Assembly: GCF_002119805.1 (NCBI RefSeq)
Contig: NZ_CP021059.1
Location: 930,001-994,000 of the forward strand
Direction of reading: 5' to 3'
From: Macrococcoides canis
Lineage (GTDB): Bacteria > Bacillota > Bacilli > Staphylococcales > Staphylococcaceae
Length of the DNA stretch: 64,000 bases
In this document: one piece after another, positions 1 to 9,599 of the stretch
Numbering within the stretch: position 1 is the stretch's first letter
Layout: each line of letters starts with the position of its first letter
Notes under the pieces: generated by a model
Databases searched by the model: none
The model's input: only the letters and a program-made list of their open reading frames with translations
What the model was told of the DNA's origin: nothing
Made by a program: the position numbers and the translations under genes

Positions 1-33
1 AAATGGCCATTTAAAATATTAGGAGGAAAAACA

Positions 34-1167
34 ATGTTAGAATTTGAACAAGGCTTTAATCACTTAGCAACTTTAAAAGTTATCGGTGTCGGTGGAGGCG
101 GTAACAATGCCGTCAACCGAATGATCGATCACGGAATGAACAACGTAGAATTTATTGCGATTAATACGGATGGCCAGGCTTTAAACTTATCTAAAGCTGA
201 ATCAAAGATTCAAATTGGTGAAAAGTTAACACGTGGTCTTGGTGCAGGTGCAAATCCTGAAATTGGTAAGAAAGCTGCAGAAGAGTCACGTGAACAGATC
301 GAAGATGCAATCCAGGGTGCGGATATGGTATTCGTTACAGCTGGTATGGGCGGCGGAACAGGAACTGGTGCTGCACCGGTTGTCGCTAAAATTGCAAAAG
401 AGATGGGTGCATTAACTGTAGGTGTAGTTACACGTCCATTCTCATTTGAAGGTCGTAAACGTCAGACACAGGCTGCTGCTGGTGTAGAAGCAATGAAAGC
501 TGCAGTAGATACATTGATCGTTATCCCAAATGATCGTTTATTAGACATCGTTGATAAGTCAACACCGATGATGGAAGCATTTAAAGAAGCAGACAACGTA
601 TTACGTCAAGGGGTACAAGGTATTTCAGACTTAATCGCTGTATCTGGGGAAGTGAACTTAGACTTCGCAGACGTTAAGACAATCATGAGTAACCAAGGTT
701 CTGCTTTAATGGGTATCGGTGTATCTAGTGGTGAGAACCGTGCAATCGAAGCAGCTAAAAAAGCGATTTCTTCTCCATTACTTGAAACATCAATCGTTGG
801 TGCTCAAGGGGTATTAATGAACATTACAGGTGGAGAATCATTAACATTGTTCGAAGCACAAGAAGCTGCTGATATCGTTCAGGATGCTGCAGACGAAGAT
901 GTAAATATGATCTTCGGTACGGTTATCAATCCGGAATTACAGGATGAAATCGTGGTTACAGTTATTGCTACTGGCTTTAATGACAAACCAACACGTTCAG
1001 TGTCTCCTGCAAGCTCATTTGGTCATTCAGCACCAGCTCCTGAGCGTGAAGTACGTAATGAAACACCAGTACAGGAAACAAGAGAACGTCAATCAAACGA
1101 TGAAGGTCTAGATGTACCAAGCTTTATCCGTGATCGTGGTTCAAGAACACGTCGTTCAAGAAGATAA
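34..1167 (+). CDS. ftsZ: Cell division protein FtsZ
   Basis: Bacterial tubulin homologue, a GTPase that polymerises into the cytokinetic Z-ring on the inner face of the membrane. The 377-residue protein has the N-terminal nucleotide-binding segment [13 protein letters not shown] and the tubulin signature GGGTGTG at about residues 106-112. The C-terminal tail is variable and polar and ends with DVPSFIRDR, the conserved peptide that binds FtsA, SepF and other partners, followed by a basic Arg-rich end. An AGGAGG ribosome binding site lies 7 nt before the ATG. It is followed by its own terminator, so it is probably the last gene of the dcw operon whose upstream part is outside the window. Length and motifs are normal for Firmicutes. 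Confidence 0.98.
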   Translation: MLEFEQGFNHLATLKVIGVGGGGNNAVNRMIDHGMNNVEFIAINTDGQALNLSKAESKIQIGEKLTRGLGAGANPEIGKKAAEESREQIEDAIQGADMVFVTAGMGGGTGTGAAPVVAKIAKEMGALTVGVVTRPFSFEGRKRQTQAAAGVEAMKAAVDTLIVIPNDRLLDIVDKSTPMMEAFKEADNVLRQGVQGISDLIAVSGEVNLDFADVKTIMSNQGSALMGIGVSSGENRAIEAAKKAISSPLLETSIVGAQGVLMNITGGESLTLFEAQEAADIVQDAADEDVNMIFGTVINPELQDEIVVTVIATGFNDKPTRSVSPASSFGHSAPAPEREVRNETPVQETRERQSNDEGLDVPSFIRDRGSRTRRSRR

Positions 1168-1185
1168 TGAATGCATTAATATATT

Positions 1186-1219
1186 AGGAGTGGACCATTC
1201 TCATGTTCCACTCCTTTTT
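1186..1219 (+). terminator. Rho-independent terminator after ftsZ
   Basis: A 9-bp perfect stem (AGGAGTGGA at 1186-1194 pairing with TCCACTCCT at 1207-1215) with a 12-nt loop is followed directly by T's. It separates ftsZ from pgeF. Confidence 0.8.
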
Positions 1220-1236
1220 CGATATAGGAGGTCATG

Positions 1237-2043
1237 ATGGATATATTCAAAAGAAAAGCGATTACGTTTAACTATAAGGATGATGAACATATTATCGGGA
1301 TTACAGGTCGTAATGGTGGCGTAAGTGACTTTCCAGAGCATGCTCTGAATATGGCAAGGTATATTGAAGATGCAGCAGAAAATGTATCACAAAATCAGCA
1401 GCGCGTTGCTTTAGAAATTGGTTTTGATAGAGCGAAGTGGGTCTTTCCCATCCAAAAGCACGGAAATCATATTAAAGAAGTTTCGCAAAAAGACAGTGGG
1501 GTAAATATTACTGAATTAACGGAAGCTCTAGATGATGTGGACGGACTGTATACATATGATAAAGACGTGTTATTAACGATGTGCTTTGCAGATTGTGTGC
1601 CAATCTACATCTATAGTGAGCGCGATGATTTTATCGCGCTTGGTCACGCTGGCTGGCGAGGAACTGTAGGGTTGATTACTGAAAAACTTATTGATGTCTA
1701 CAAAGGAGATAAAACGCATCTGCATTGTGTAATCGGACCTTCGATAAGTGGAAAAGCATATGTTGTAAATGATGAGATAAAAGCAAAGTTTATATCACTT
1801 GACCTTAACCTGGAGGATTGTTTTGTACAGAATAAGGATATGCACGAGATTGATCTAAAGGAAATTAATAGACGAATTGCATTGAATGCTGGTATTTCCG
1901 CTGGGCACATCCACGTCTCACAGCGCTGTACATCAACTGAAAGTGATGCCTTCTTCTCATATCGCAAAGAAAAAGGGAATACCGGCAGGATGTTAGCCTA
2001 TATTGGAAAGAGGGATACTGATGGAAGTGAAAAAGAATCTTGA
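1237..2043 (+). CDS. pgeF: PgeF/YfiH family multicopper-type oxidoreductase / purine nucleoside phosphorylase
   Basis: Member of the YfiH/LACC1 family (DUF152). Family members have been described as polyphenol oxidase-like, as purine nucleoside phosphorylases and as a peptidoglycan-editing factor, so the physiological role here is not certain. The family metal-binding motifs are visible: FADCVPIYI, GHAGWRGTVG, IGPSISGKAYVV and the C-terminal RCTSTESDAFFSYRKEKGN. I place the start at the second ATG (1237) because AGGAGG at 1226-1231 is only 2 nt from the first ATG (1234) but 5 nt from the second. It overlaps yggS by 23 nt and lies in the usual ftsZ-pgeF-yggS-sepF order. Confidence 0.9.
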   Translation: MDIFKRKAITFNYKDDEHIIGITGRNGGVSDFPEHALNMARYIEDAAENVSQNQQRVALEIGFDRAKWVFPIQKHGNHIKEVSQKDSGVNITELTEALDDVDGLYTYDKDVLLTMCFADCVPIYIYSERDDFIALGHAGWRGTVGLITEKLIDVYKGDKTHLHCVIGPSISGKAYVVNDEIKAKFISLDLNLEDCFVQNKDMHEIDLKEINRRIALNAGISAGHIHVSQRCTSTESDAFFSYRKEKGNTGRMLAYIGKRDTDGSEKES

Positions 2044-2683
2044 AACAATAATGCAGAAAATTGAATCAGCTAGAGAGAAATCTAATGAACACAAGGCTCC
2101 GACTATTATTGCAGTGACTAAATATGTTACAATAGACCGAGCAAAAGAGGCGATTGAGGCAGGAATTGACCATCTTGGTGAGAATAGAATTGAAGGTTTC
2201 CTGGAAAAGCGTGAAGCTTTCAGCGATGTAACGATGCATTTCATAGGCACGTTGCAATCACGTAAAGTGAAGGAGGTCATCAATCAGGTCGATTATCTGC
2301 ATTCACTTGACCGATTGTCTCTTGCAAAGGAAATTGACAAACGCGCTGAAAAGACGATTAAATGTTTTGTACAGGTTAATGTCAGCGATGAACAGAGTAA
2401 GCATGGCATCAAGCGATATGAAGTGATGGACTTTATTCGTGCCTTAGCATCTTATAGTCAAATTGAAGTTGTCGGTTTAATGACGATGGCACCCGCTGAT
2501 GCAGATGACACTGAGCTAAGAACGTATTTTAAGACGATGAAAAAGCTGCAGCTGGAAGTTCAGGATGCGCACTTATCATATGCACCATGTACAGAATTAT
2601 CGATGGGTATGAGTAATGATTACCAGATTGCAGTAGAAGAAGGTGCGACGTTTATTCGTATCGGTACGAAACTCGTCGGTTAG
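2021..2683 (+). CDS. yggS: YggS/PROSC family pyridoxal-phosphate homeostasis protein
   Basis: Fold-type III PLP-binding protein thought to buffer and deliver pyridoxal phosphate; it has no known catalytic reaction. The PLP lysine lies in IIAVTKYV near the N-terminus. Other family signatures are HLGENRIEGF, MHFIGTLQSRKVK, LMTMAPADAD and the C-terminal ELSMGMSNDY and IRIGTKLVG. An upstream in-frame TTG at 2003 is possible, but the ATG at 2021 has a GAGG about 8 nt before it and gives the family's normal length of 220 residues. It overlaps the end of pgeF, which suggests translational coupling, and is followed 9 nt later by sepF. Confidence 0.93.
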   Translation: MEVKKNLETIMQKIESAREKSNEHKAPTIIAVTKYVTIDRAKEAIEAGIDHLGENRIEGFLEKREAFSDVTMHFIGTLQSRKVKEVINQVDYLHSLDRLSLAKEIDKRAEKTIKCFVQVNVSDEQSKHGIKRYEVMDFIRALASYSQIEVVGLMTMAPADADDTELRTYFKTMKKLQLEVQDAHLSYAPCTELSMGMSNDYQIAVEEGATFIRIGTKLVG

Positions 2684-2692
2684 GAGGAAATA

Positions 2693-3214
2693 ATGGCTTT
2701 TAAAGATGTATTTAAAGGATTCTTTGCATATGAAGATGAAGAAGTCTATGTTGAGGAACAAAGTGATAAAGTAAGAGAACCCGTTCAAAAAAAGGTTGTC
2801 AAAGAAACTTATGTACCTGAAAAAAAGGTTGTACGCACGGAAAGTTTTCAAAAACAATCGAAACCTAAGGTGAAAGTGAATGAAGAAAAAGTGACGAAAG
2901 CGAATGTTGTCAATATGCATGATGATGTAGTGAATGTAAGCTCAAAAGTATGTTTGTTTGAACCACGCGTATTCTCTGATACACAGGATATTGCAGATGA
3001 ATTAAAGAATAGACGTGCAACGTTAGTCAATCTTCAGCGTATCGATAAAATATCGGCAAAGCGTATTATCGATTTCCTAAGTGGTACGGTGTATGCGATC
3101 GGTGGAGATATACAGCGAATCGGACAGGATATCTTCTTATGTACACCAGATAATGTTGAGGTGGCCGGGACGATAACAGAAATGCTGGAAGCACCGGAAG
3201 AGGAGAATGAATGA
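2693..3214 (+). CDS. sepF: Cell division protein SepF
   Basis: FtsZ-binding protein that tethers and bundles the Z-ring at the membrane. It has a short hydrophobic N-terminus ([10 protein letters not shown]) expected to form the membrane-binding amphipathic helix. A long charged, basic linker (about residues 20-80) follows, then the compact SepF domain (about 85-168) with [19 protein letters not shown]. The 173 residues are typical for staphylococci. A GGAGG precedes the ATG. The stop overlaps the start of yggT in an ATGA junction, showing translational coupling. Confidence 0.95.
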   Translation: MAFKDVFKGFFAYEDEEVYVEEQSDKVREPVQKKVVKETYVPEKKVVRTESFQKQSKPKVKVNEEKVTKANVVNMHDDVVNVSSKVCLFEPRVFSDTQDIADELKNRRATLVNLQRIDKISAKRIIDFLSGTVYAIGGDIQRIGQDIFLCTPDNVEVAGTITEMLEAPEEENE

Positions 3215-3504
3215 GTACATATATGATCTTATTTAATTTGTTTAAATTTGTAATGTTTTTTCTGGAAATATTTTACTGGGGTATGATTATCTACTTCTTT
3301 ATGTCATGGCTGCCAGGCGCTAGAGAATCAAAGATCGGTCGCATGATGAGTAAAGTGTATGAGCCGATACTGGACCCTTTTCGAAGAGTGATTCCACCAC
3401 TTGGCATGTTTGATATATCGTCACTCGCAGCATTGATTGTTTTGCGCTTTTTTATGCAAGGTATTGCAGCGATATTTAATATTATATTAAACAGTTTGGC
3501 GTAA
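3211..3504 (+). CDS. yggT: YggT family integral membrane protein
   Basis: Small membrane protein (97 residues) with two hydrophobic segments, roughly residues 5-31 and 68-95, joined by a polar loop containing [27 protein letters not shown] in pieces typical of the YggT family. Family members sit beside sepF/ylmH in Firmicutes and have been linked to cell-envelope or osmotic functions, but the molecular role is unknown. It overlaps sepF by 4 nt and is followed by a prominent hairpin before ylmH. Confidence 0.93.
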   Translation: MSTYMILFNLFKFVMFFLEIFYWGMIIYFFMSWLPGARESKIGRMMSKVYEPILDPFRRVIPPLGMFDISSLAALIVLRFFMQGIAAIFNIILNSLA

Positions 3505-3508
3505 GTCG

Positions 3509-3553
3509 TACCGGTTGTGATAGCTTTGTATTTACAAACTATTACGGCCGGTA
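3509..3553 (+). other. Long RNA hairpin between yggT and ylmH, no U-tract
   Basis: The outer arms 3509-3523 (TACCGGTTGTGATAG) and 3539-3553 (CTATTACGGCCGGTA) pair over 15 positions when G-U pairs are allowed. The inner arms TTTGTA (3525-3530) and TACAAA (3533-3538) extend the helix past a single bulged C. What follows is AAATTATG rather than a run of T's, so this is not a canonical terminator. It could be an mRNA processing or stability element inside the operon. Confidence 0.7.
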
Positions 3554-3577
3554 AATTATGTTCAGGAAAGGAAAATT

Positions 3578-4351
3578 ATGAGTATTTATCAGCATTTCAG
3601 ACATGAAGAACTTGAAACTGTTAAAGTACTGGAAGACTTGGTCACACAAGCGGAAAGTCAGTATGCACCTATACTCACGCACTTTTTAGATCCGAGACAG
3701 CAGTTTATCTTAACGACACTCGTCAACAGAACGGATTTAAAGCTATCTTTTTATGGTGGAAATGGTGAAAGAGAACGTGTCCGTGCACTCATTTATCCAG
3801 AATACTATGAAGTGCAGCAGGAAGATTTCGAGGTCAGTGCCTATAAGGTGAAATATGCACAGAAGTTTGTGACATTATCACATCGCAATGTTCTCGGTGC
3901 ACTGATGCAGCTTGGTTTCAAGCGTGATTATCTCGGGGATATTATTACGGGAGAAGAACTGCAGATTGTTATTGCAGCCCATCTCGGTGACTATATCGAA
4001 CAGCACTTGACGAAGCTCAAAGGTTCTGCGGTGAAACTTATTGAAATAAACGCTGATGCATTGAATGATTCAGTAGAAATATATCAGTCACATGATGCCA
4101 CAGTATCCAGTTTAAGACTGGACAATATGATTGCAGAAATGATCCGTAAATCAAGAGCTATCGCGCAAAAGCATATTGAAGCAGGCCATGTTAAAGTAAA
4201 TCATGTTATAATAGATAAAGTAAGTTTCGTTATAGAGTCTGGAGATACGATTTCAATTAAAGGATTTGGTCGTGCGCAGCTCACGGAAATAGGAGACGTA
4301 ACGAAAAAGAATAAATACCGTATTACATATAAAACATTATTTAATCAATAG
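3578..4351 (+). CDS. ylmH: YlmH family S4-domain RNA-binding protein
   Basis: RNA-binding protein encoded beside divIVA in many Firmicutes. Homologues are implicated in ribosome-associated quality control and in division. The 257-residue protein has an N-terminal region, a central alpha/beta part (GALMQLGFKRDYLGDI) and a C-terminal S4 domain from about residue 180 (SLRLDNMIAEMIRKSRA, then VKVNHVIIDKVSFVIESGD). A GGAAAGGA ribosome binding site precedes the ATG. rqcH, the central quality-control factor, lies elsewhere in this same window. Confidence 0.9.
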   Translation: MSIYQHFRHEELETVKVLEDLVTQAESQYAPILTHFLDPRQQFILTTLVNRTDLKLSFYGGNGERERVRALIYPEYYEVQQEDFEVSAYKVKYAQKFVTLSHRNVLGALMQLGFKRDYLGDIITGEELQIVIAAHLGDYIEQHLTKLKGSAVKLIEINADALNDSVEIYQSHDATVSSLRLDNMIAEMIRKSRAIAQKHIEAGHVKVNHVIIDKVSFVIESGDTISIKGFGRAQLTEIGDVTKKNKYRITYKTLFNQ

Positions 4352-4365
4352 TATGAGGTGAAACA

Positions 4366-4935
4366 ATGAAATATAGTCCGGAAGAAATTAAGTTAAAGCA
4401 GTTCAATGTCGTGCATAAAGGTTTAAATGAAAATGAAGTACGCAGCTACCTAGAGGAATTGAGCAATGAGCTTGAAACATTACGCCGTGAAAAGAAGATG
4501 CTGGAACAGCTGATTGCTGATAAGGATGAGAATATCAATCGTTTCAAAAATGTCGAGAATACTATTTCTGATGCTATCCTTGTTGCACAGCGTGCTGGAG
4601 ATGAAATTAAAGCTTCTGCAGGGATGCAGGCAGATGTCATTATTAAGGATGCGAAAAGTCATGCCGATCTAATCGTCAATGATGCGATGCAAAAAGCACG
4701 TGAAATCGCTTACCAGACTGAAGATATGAAACGCCAATCCAAAATATTCAGATCACGATTCCAGCTTTTAGTTGAAGCGCAGCTGGATCTGCTGAAAACG
4801 GAAGACTGGGATTATCTACTTAACTATGATCTGGATACACGCCCACTGCAGGAAGATCCGGAAGTTACTCAAATGAATGCAGCTGGAAACAAAGGTGGCG
4901 GAACTGTAGATAAAAATGAAAGTTCAGAAAACTAA
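4366..4935 (+). CDS. divIVA: Division-site / polarity protein DivIVA
   Basis: Coiled-coil protein that binds negatively curved membrane at the septum and poles. The conserved N-terminal lipid-binding domain is visible in residues 1-60 (SPEEIKLKQFNVVHKGLNEN, with NEVRSYLEELSNELE). A predicted coiled coil follows to about residue 150 and then a Gly/Asn-rich tail. The 189 residues are close to the staphylococcal form. An AGGTG site lies before the ATG. It closes the sepF-yggT-ylmH-divIVA cluster; the next element is the ileS T-box leader. Confidence 0.93.
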   Translation: MKYSPEEIKLKQFNVVHKGLNENEVRSYLEELSNELETLRREKKMLEQLIADKDENINRFKNVENTISDAILVAQRAGDEIKASAGMQADVIIKDAKSHADLIVNDAMQKAREIAYQTEDMKRQSKIFRSRFQLLVEAQLDLLKTEDWDYLLNYDLDTRPLQEDPEVTQMNAAGNKGGGTVDKNESSEN

Positions 4936-4958
4936 TACTTACGTTTTTTAAGAATTCA

Positions 4959-4967
4959 TGTTAATAT
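4959..4967 (+). promoter_or_regulatory. Candidate extended -10 promoter element for ileS
   Basis: TG-T-TAATAT at 4959-4967 resembles an extended -10 box and lies just upstream of the T-box stem I. No good -35 is visible, so this is a weak assignment. Confidence 0.4.
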
Positions 4968-4981
4968 TAGGGATAACAAAT

Positions 4982-5173
4982 ATGTAGAACCGAATTGAAG
5001 CATAGTTATGAAAGCGAACAAGGGATAGTGTGAGCCTTGGCATAACGACTTTAATTAGATCAGTCTACATAAAAATTATGAATAAAATCATAAAGTGAGC
5101 TCTGTATGAGTTAATCCAGGTGGTACCGCGGCAACTGTCGTCCTGATTAATGACTATAGGCTCACTTTTTTTA
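4982..5173 (+). promoter_or_regulatory. T-box riboswitch (isoleucine) controlling ileS
   Basis: The leader carries the conserved T-box sequence AGGTGGTACCGCG at 5118-5130. Stem I is closed by ATGTAGA (4982-4988) pairing with TCTACAT (5064-5070). Near the 3' side of stem I, ATC followed by a purine at 5059-5061 fits an isoleucine specifier codon. The terminator pairs AGTGAGC (5094-5100) and TTAATCCAGG with CCTGATTAA and GCTCACT (5160-5166), followed by seven T's. Uncharged tRNA-Ile should stabilise the antiterminator and turn on ileS. Confidence 0.95.
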
Positions 5174-5189
5174 TTAAAGGAGAATGAAT

Positions 5190-7931
5190 ATGGATTATAA
5201 AGACACATTATTAATGCCGAAGACAGATTTTCCGATGCGTGGCGGATTACCGAATAAAGAACCTCAGATTCAGGCGCAATGGGATGACAAAAAGATTTAT
5301 GAGAAGTTATTAAAGAAAAATGAAGGTAAGACTCCATACATTTTACATGATGGACCTCCGTACGCTAACGGACAGATTCACATGGGCCATGCGCTGAACA
5401 AAATCATCAAAGACATGATTATACGTTACAAAGCAATGAATGGTTATTATGCGCCTTATGTACCAGGATGGGATACGCATGGTCTTCCAATTGAAACAGC
5501 ACTCACAAAAAAAGGGGTCGATCGTAAATCGATGTCTGAAGCGGAGTTCCGCGAACTATGCCGAGCGTATGCTTTAGAACAGATTGAATTACAAAAGGCT
5601 GATTTCAAACGATTAGGTGTAAATGGAGACTGGGAAAATCCATATATTACTTTGCAGGAGAAGTTTGAAGCTGAACAGATTCGTCTGTTTGGTGACATGG
5701 CTGATAAAGGGTATATCTATAAAGGTAAAAAGCCAGTCTACTGGTCACCTTCAAGTGAGTCCTCATTAGCAGAAGCAGAGATTGAATATCAGGATAAAGT
5801 TTCACCTTCTATCTATGTTGCATTTGATGTATTAGATGGTAAAGGATTAGTGGATGAAGATGTGAAGTTCGTTATCTGGACGACGACACCGTGGACGTTG
5901 CCGGCAAACGTAGCAATCGCTTTAAATAAAGACCTTGACTATGTTCAGGTACGTGTAAACGATGCATCGTATATCGTTGCACAAGCTTTATTAGATAACG
6001 TTTGTGAAGCAATTGGCTGGGATAAAGCAGGCGTTGAGATCGAAAAGACATTTAAAGGTGCTGACTTAGAATTTGTAAAAGCACGTCATCCATTTATCGA
6101 TCGAGAGTCTTTGATCATCTTAGGAGATCATGTAACGACAGATGCAGGTACAGGATGTGTACATACAGCACCTGGACACGGGGAAGATGACTTTATCGTC
6201 GGACAGAAATATGAATTAGATGTGATTTCACCTGTAGATGGAAAAGGTGTTTATACGAGTGAAGCAGGCGAATTTGAAGGCATGTACTACGATAAAGCAA
6301 ATAAAGTTATCACTGAAAAGCTAGAAGCGTCAGGCCATCTGCTTAAATTAGATTTCTTCAAACATTCATACCCACATGACTGGAGAACGAAAAAACCTGT
6401 TATCTTCCGTGCAACGCCGCAATGGTTCGCATCGATTAATAAAGTACGCCAAGATATTTTGAATGCAATCGAAGAGACTGAATTTAAAGTAGACTGGGGT
6501 AAGACACGTATATACAATATGATTCGTGATCGTGGTGACTGGGTGATTTCACGTCAGCGTGTATGGGGTGTACCACTACCTGTATTCTATGCTGAAAATG
6601 GTGACATCATCATGGATAAAGCAGTAATTGAACACGTAGCGACACTTGTTGAGGAACATGGTACAAACGTGTGGTACGAAAGAGAAGCGAAAGACTTGTT
6701 ACCACAAGACTTCACGCATCCAGGCAGTCCGAACGGCGAGTTTACAAAAGAAACAGATATCATGGACGTTTGGTTCGACTCAGGATCAAGTCACCGTGGA
6801 GTATTAGAAGCGCGTCCGGAATTATCATTCCCAGCTGACTTGTACTTCGAAGGTAGTGACCAGTATCGTGGATGGTTCAACTCATCAATCACAACTGCTG
6901 TTGCAACACGCGGTAAGTCTCCTTACAAGAAATTATTATCGCACGGCTTCGTAATGGATGGACAAGGACGTAAGATGAGTAAATCATTAGGAAACACAGT
7001 ATTACCAGAGAAAGTTGTAAAACAGATGGGTGCAGATATTATCCGTCTATGGGTAATGTCAGTAGATTATTTAGCAGATGTACGTATCTCTGATGATATC
7101 TTGAAGCAAGTCTCTGAAGTGTATCGTAAGATTCGTAACACATTTAAGTTCTTATTAGGTAATGTTAATGATTTCAATCCAGCAACAGATGCTGTTCCTT
7201 ATGCAGAACTTGAAGAGATTGATCAGTTTATGTTAAATAAACTGTATACTTTCGTCAACAATGCACATAAACATTATGATAACAACGATTACTTATTCAT
7301 GTATCAAGAGTTACAGAACTTTATTAACGTAGAATTAAGTAACTTCTATCTTGACTATGGTAAAGACATTCTTTATATCGAAGCAGCGGACAGTCATATC
7401 CGTCGTAGTATGCAGACAGTGATCTATGAAGTATTGACGTCACTTACGAAAATGCTTGCTCCGATTATTCCGCATACTGCTGATGAAATCTGGAGTCATA
7501 CACCGCATGTCTCTGAAGAAAGCGTACATTTAGCAGATATGCCTGCAGTTCAGACTGTGGATACTGCATTACTCCATAAATGGGATCATTTCTTACAACT
7601 TCGTGATGATGTCTTAAAAGCAATAGAAGAGACACGTAACGATAAAGTTATCGGTAAATCACTTGAAGCGGCAGTATATATTCAGGCGAAAAATGAAGAG
7701 GATCAAGCATTGCTCAAATCATTTGATAACTTACATCAACTTTTTATCACATCATATGCAGAAGTTGTCGATGCACCACAAGGAAAAGACTATAACTTAA
7801 GTAACGTACTTGTAAAACATGCTGAGGGCGAGAAATGTGAGCGCTGCTGGAACTACTCAACGGAGCTGACAGAAGAAAGTCATGCACATCCGCACGTATG
7901 TCCAAGATGTTTATCGGTTCTAGAGAAATAA
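5190..7931 (+). CDS. ileS: Isoleucyl-tRNA synthetase
   Basis: Class I aminoacyl-tRNA synthetase charging tRNA-Ile in the cytoplasm, with an editing domain for mischarged valine. The HIGH motif is HMGH at residues 64-67, KMSKS begins at about residue 595, and the editing domain lies between them ([30 protein letters not shown]). The C-terminal zinc site is CERCWNYS and CPRC. I choose the ATG at 5190, 7 nt after AAAGGAG, rather than the ATG at 5184, which is 1 nt away; this gives 913 residues and the family N-terminus [18 protein letters not shown]. The sequence resembles the normal chromosomal staphylococcal enzyme rather than a resistance-associated second IleS. It is regulated by the T-box upstream. 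Confidence 0.98.
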   Translation: MDYKDTLLMPKTDFPMRGGLPNKEPQIQAQWDDKKIYEKLLKKNEGKTPYILHDGPPYANGQIHMGHALNKIIKDMIIRYKAMNGYYAPYVPGWDTHGLPIETALTKKGVDRKSMSEAEFRELCRAYALEQIELQKADFKRLGVNGDWENPYITLQEKFEAEQIRLFGDMADKGYIYKGKKPVYWSPSSESSLAEAEIEYQDKVSPSIYVAFDVLDGKGLVDEDVKFVIWTTTPWTLPANVAIALNKDLDYVQVRVNDASYIVAQALLDNVCEAIGWDKAGVEIEKTFKGADLEFVKARHPFIDRESLIILGDHVTTDAGTGCVHTAPGHGEDDFIVGQKYELDVISPVDGKGVYTSEAGEFEGMYYDKANKVITEKLEASGHLLKLDFFKHSYPHDWRTKKPVIFRATPQWFASINKVRQDILNAIEETEFKVDWGKTRIYNMIRDRGDWVISRQRVWGVPLPVFYAENGDIIMDKAVIEHVATLVEEHGTNVWYEREAKDLLPQDFTHPGSPNGEFTKETDIMDVWFDSGSSHRGVLEARPELSFPADLYFEGSDQYRGWFNSSITTAVATRGKSPYKKLLSHGFVMDGQGRKMSKSLGNTVLPEKVVKQMGADIIRLWVMSVDYLADVRISDDILKQVSEVYRKIRNTFKFLLGNVNDFNPATDAVPYAELEEIDQFMLNKLYTFVNNAHKHYDNNDYLFMYQELQNFINVELSNFYLDYGKDILYIEAADSHIRRSMQTVIYEVLTSLTKMLAPIIPHTADEIWSHTPHVSEESVHLADMPAVQTVDTALLHKWDHFLQLRDDVLKAIEETRNDKVIGKSLEAAVYIQAKNEEDQALLKSFDNLHQLFITSYAEVVDAPQGKDYNLSNVLVKHAEGEKCERCWNYSTELTEESHAHPHVCPRCLSVLEK

Positions 7932-7938
7932 AGAAGAT

Positions 7939-7968
7939 AAAGCCAGGTTATCCTGGTTTTATTTTTTT
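7939..7968 (+). terminator. Terminator after ileS
   Basis: Stem AAAGCCAGG (7939-7947) and CCTGGTTTT (7952-7960) with a TTAT loop, followed by ATTTTTTT. Confidence 0.8.
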
Positions 7969-8030
7969 ATAAAAAAAATATATAAAAATATTATGTAAAC
8001 TATTGCTATGAAGACGAAATGATGTTTATA

Positions 8031-8039
8031 TGTTAAAAT
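8031..8039 (+). promoter_or_regulatory. Candidate extended -10 promoter for lspA-rluD
   Basis: TG-T-TAAAAT at 8031-8039 lies 21 nt before the lspA start codon, downstream of the ileS terminator. A TTGCTA at 8003-8008 could be a -35 for an alternative -10 (TTATAT, 8026-8031). Confidence 0.45.
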
Positions 8040-8060
8040 AACAAAGATTGGAGTGAAAAT

Positions 8061-8552
8061 ATGAATCGTAACTATCGAATAATACCAATGGGTTTATTAT
8101 CTATCGTACTGATACTTGTGGATCAGCTGACAAAATATATGATTGTTAAATCAATGGAAATCGGGGAGAGCATCTCGATTATTGGTGATATCTTAAAGAT
8201 TACTTCTCATCGCAATTACGGAGCAGCATGGGGAATGCTTCAAAATCAGATGATATTCTTCTATATTATCACTGTTATCGTACTTATTGCATTGTGCTAT
8301 TTTTATTATAAGGAAGCGGCAGATAATCTACTGATGCAGTCTGGATTAATGCTTATCTTTGCAGGTGCAATCGGAAACTTTATCGATAGATTATTTAGAG
8401 GGAATGTCGTTGATTTTATCGATACGAAGATTATCAACTATGATTTTCCGATATTTAATGTTGCAGACAGCTGTCTGACAATCGGCGTATTTATTTTACT
8501 TTATGAGCTTTTATTCAACCAAAAAGAGGAGAAACAACATGGAAACATTTAA
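8061..8552 (+). CDS. lspA: Lipoprotein signal peptidase (SPase II)
   Basis: Membrane aspartyl protease that removes signal peptides from diacylglyceryl-modified prolipoproteins. The 163-residue protein has four hydrophobic segments. The family blocks are SHRNYGAAWGM, GNFIDRLFRGNVVDFID and FPIFNVADS, which include the two catalytic aspartates. TTGGAGTG precedes the ATG. The stop lies 14 nt inside the rluD start region, so the two genes are coupled. Confidence 0.96.
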   Translation: MNRNYRIIPMGLLSIVLILVDQLTKYMIVKSMEIGESISIIGDILKITSHRNYGAAWGMLQNQMIFFYIITVIVLIALCYFYYKEAADNLLMQSGLMLIFAGAIGNFIDRLFRGNVVDFIDTKIINYDFPIFNVADSCLTIGVFILLYELLFNQKEEKQHGNI

Positions 8553-9444
8553 TTTTGAAATAAATGAAGAAGAAACAGGCTTGCGTATCGATAAGTTCCT
8601 TGCGGATGCGAATCCAGACTGGTCTCGTAGCCAGATTCAGGACTGGATTAAAAATGATCTCGTGCTAGTAAACGGTAAAGTCATTAAATCAAATTATAAA
8701 CTACGTTTAAATGATGAAATCGCAGTAACTGAGAAACCAGTAGAAGAGATTGATCTTGTGGCACAAGACTTAGGCATAGAAATTTATTATGAGGATAAGG
8801 ATGTTGCAATTGTCTACAAGCCAAAAGGGATGGTGGTACATCCAGCACCGGGTCATCCGGATGGAACGTTAGTGAATGGCTTAATGTATGCGATCACAGA
8901 CCTATCAGGGATCAATGGTGAGATTCGTCCGGGCATCGTGCATCGTATCGATAAGGATACTTCTGGGTTACTGATGATTGCTAAAAATGATATCGCACAT
9001 CGCGGTCTAGTCGATCAGCTCGTAGATAAATCTGTAACGCGTAAATATACTGCGCTCGTTCATGGCGTGATTCCACATGAATTTGGTACGATTGACGCAC
9101 CGATTGGGCGCAATCAGAAAGACCGTCAGGAAATGGCGATTGTCGATAATGGTAAACATGCTGTAACACACTTTAATGTGCTGGAAACATTCGATAAGTA
9201 TACACTCGTAGAATGTGTACTTGAAACAGGTCGAACACATCAGATTCGTGTACATATGAAGCATATTGGTTTCCCGCTTGTCGGTGATCCGAAATATGGT
9301 CCGAAGAAGACGATGGACATCGGGGGTCAGGCATTACACGCAGGCGTATTAGGTTTTGAACATCCTGTTACAGGTGAGTATATTGAACGCAGTGCGCCAC
9401 TTCCACAATACTTTGAAGAATTGTTGACAAAGTTAAGAAAGTAA
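8539..9444 (+). CDS. rluD: RluD-type 23S rRNA pseudouridine synthase
   Basis: RluA/RluD family enzyme that isomerises uridine to pseudouridine in large-subunit rRNA. An N-terminal S4 RNA-binding domain (about residues 12-75) is followed by the catalytic domain with GIVHRIDKDTSGLLMIAK, whose aspartate is the nucleophile. GRTHQIRVHMKHIGFPLVGD is also typical. I start at the ATG at 8539, preceded by AGAGGAG, giving 301 residues; the in-frame upstream codon at 8503 lies inside lspA. The gene ends just before the pyr operon leader. Confidence 0.94.
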   Translation: METFNFEINEEETGLRIDKFLADANPDWSRSQIQDWIKNDLVLVNGKVIKSNYKLRLNDEIAVTEKPVEEIDLVAQDLGIEIYYEDKDVAIVYKPKGMVVHPAPGHPDGTLVNGLMYAITDLSGINGEIRPGIVHRIDKDTSGLLMIAKNDIAHRGLVDQLVDKSVTRKYTALVHGVIPHEFGTIDAPIGRNQKDRQEMAIVDNGKHAVTHFNVLETFDKYTLVECVLETGRTHQIRVHMKHIGFPLVGDPKYGPKKTMDIGGQALHAGVLGFEHPVTGEYIERSAPLPQYFEELLTKLRK

Positions 9445-9465
9445 CGTGTAATTTTACGTTTTCAA

Positions 9466-9493
9466 TTGACAAATCAACTCAGAATGTTAGTAT
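9466..9493 (+). promoter_or_regulatory. Probable pyr operon promoter
   Basis: A consensus -35 TTGACA at 9466-9471 is followed after 16 nt by TAGTAT at 9488-9493 as a weaker -10. It lies between the rluD stop and the first PyrR attenuator. Confidence 0.6.
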
Positions 9494-9520
9494 TAGTTTA
9501 AATCAATCACGTTAAGCTTT

Positions 9521-9587
9521 TAAATAAGTCCAGAGAGGCTTAAAAGGCGTCGAGAAAACCTCACGTCTATTTGACGTGAGGTTTTTT
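9521..9587 (+). promoter_or_regulatory. PyrR-dependent attenuator 1, upstream of pyrR
   Basis: The PyrR binding-loop consensus ARUCCNGNGAGGYU is matched exactly by AGTCCAGAGAGGCT at 9527-9540. A strong terminator follows: AAAACCTCACGTC (9555-9567) pairs with GACGTGAGGTTTT (9573-9585) around a TATTT loop, with a T-run to 9587. PyrR with UMP should stabilise the binding hairpin and so favour termination. Confidence 0.93.
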
Positions 9588-9599
9588 AGGAGGAACATT

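Noticed and set aside
5184-5189. ATG at 5184 as the ileS start
   Set aside because: It lies 1 nt after the ribosome binding site; the ATG at 5190 has proper spacing and the conserved N-terminus.
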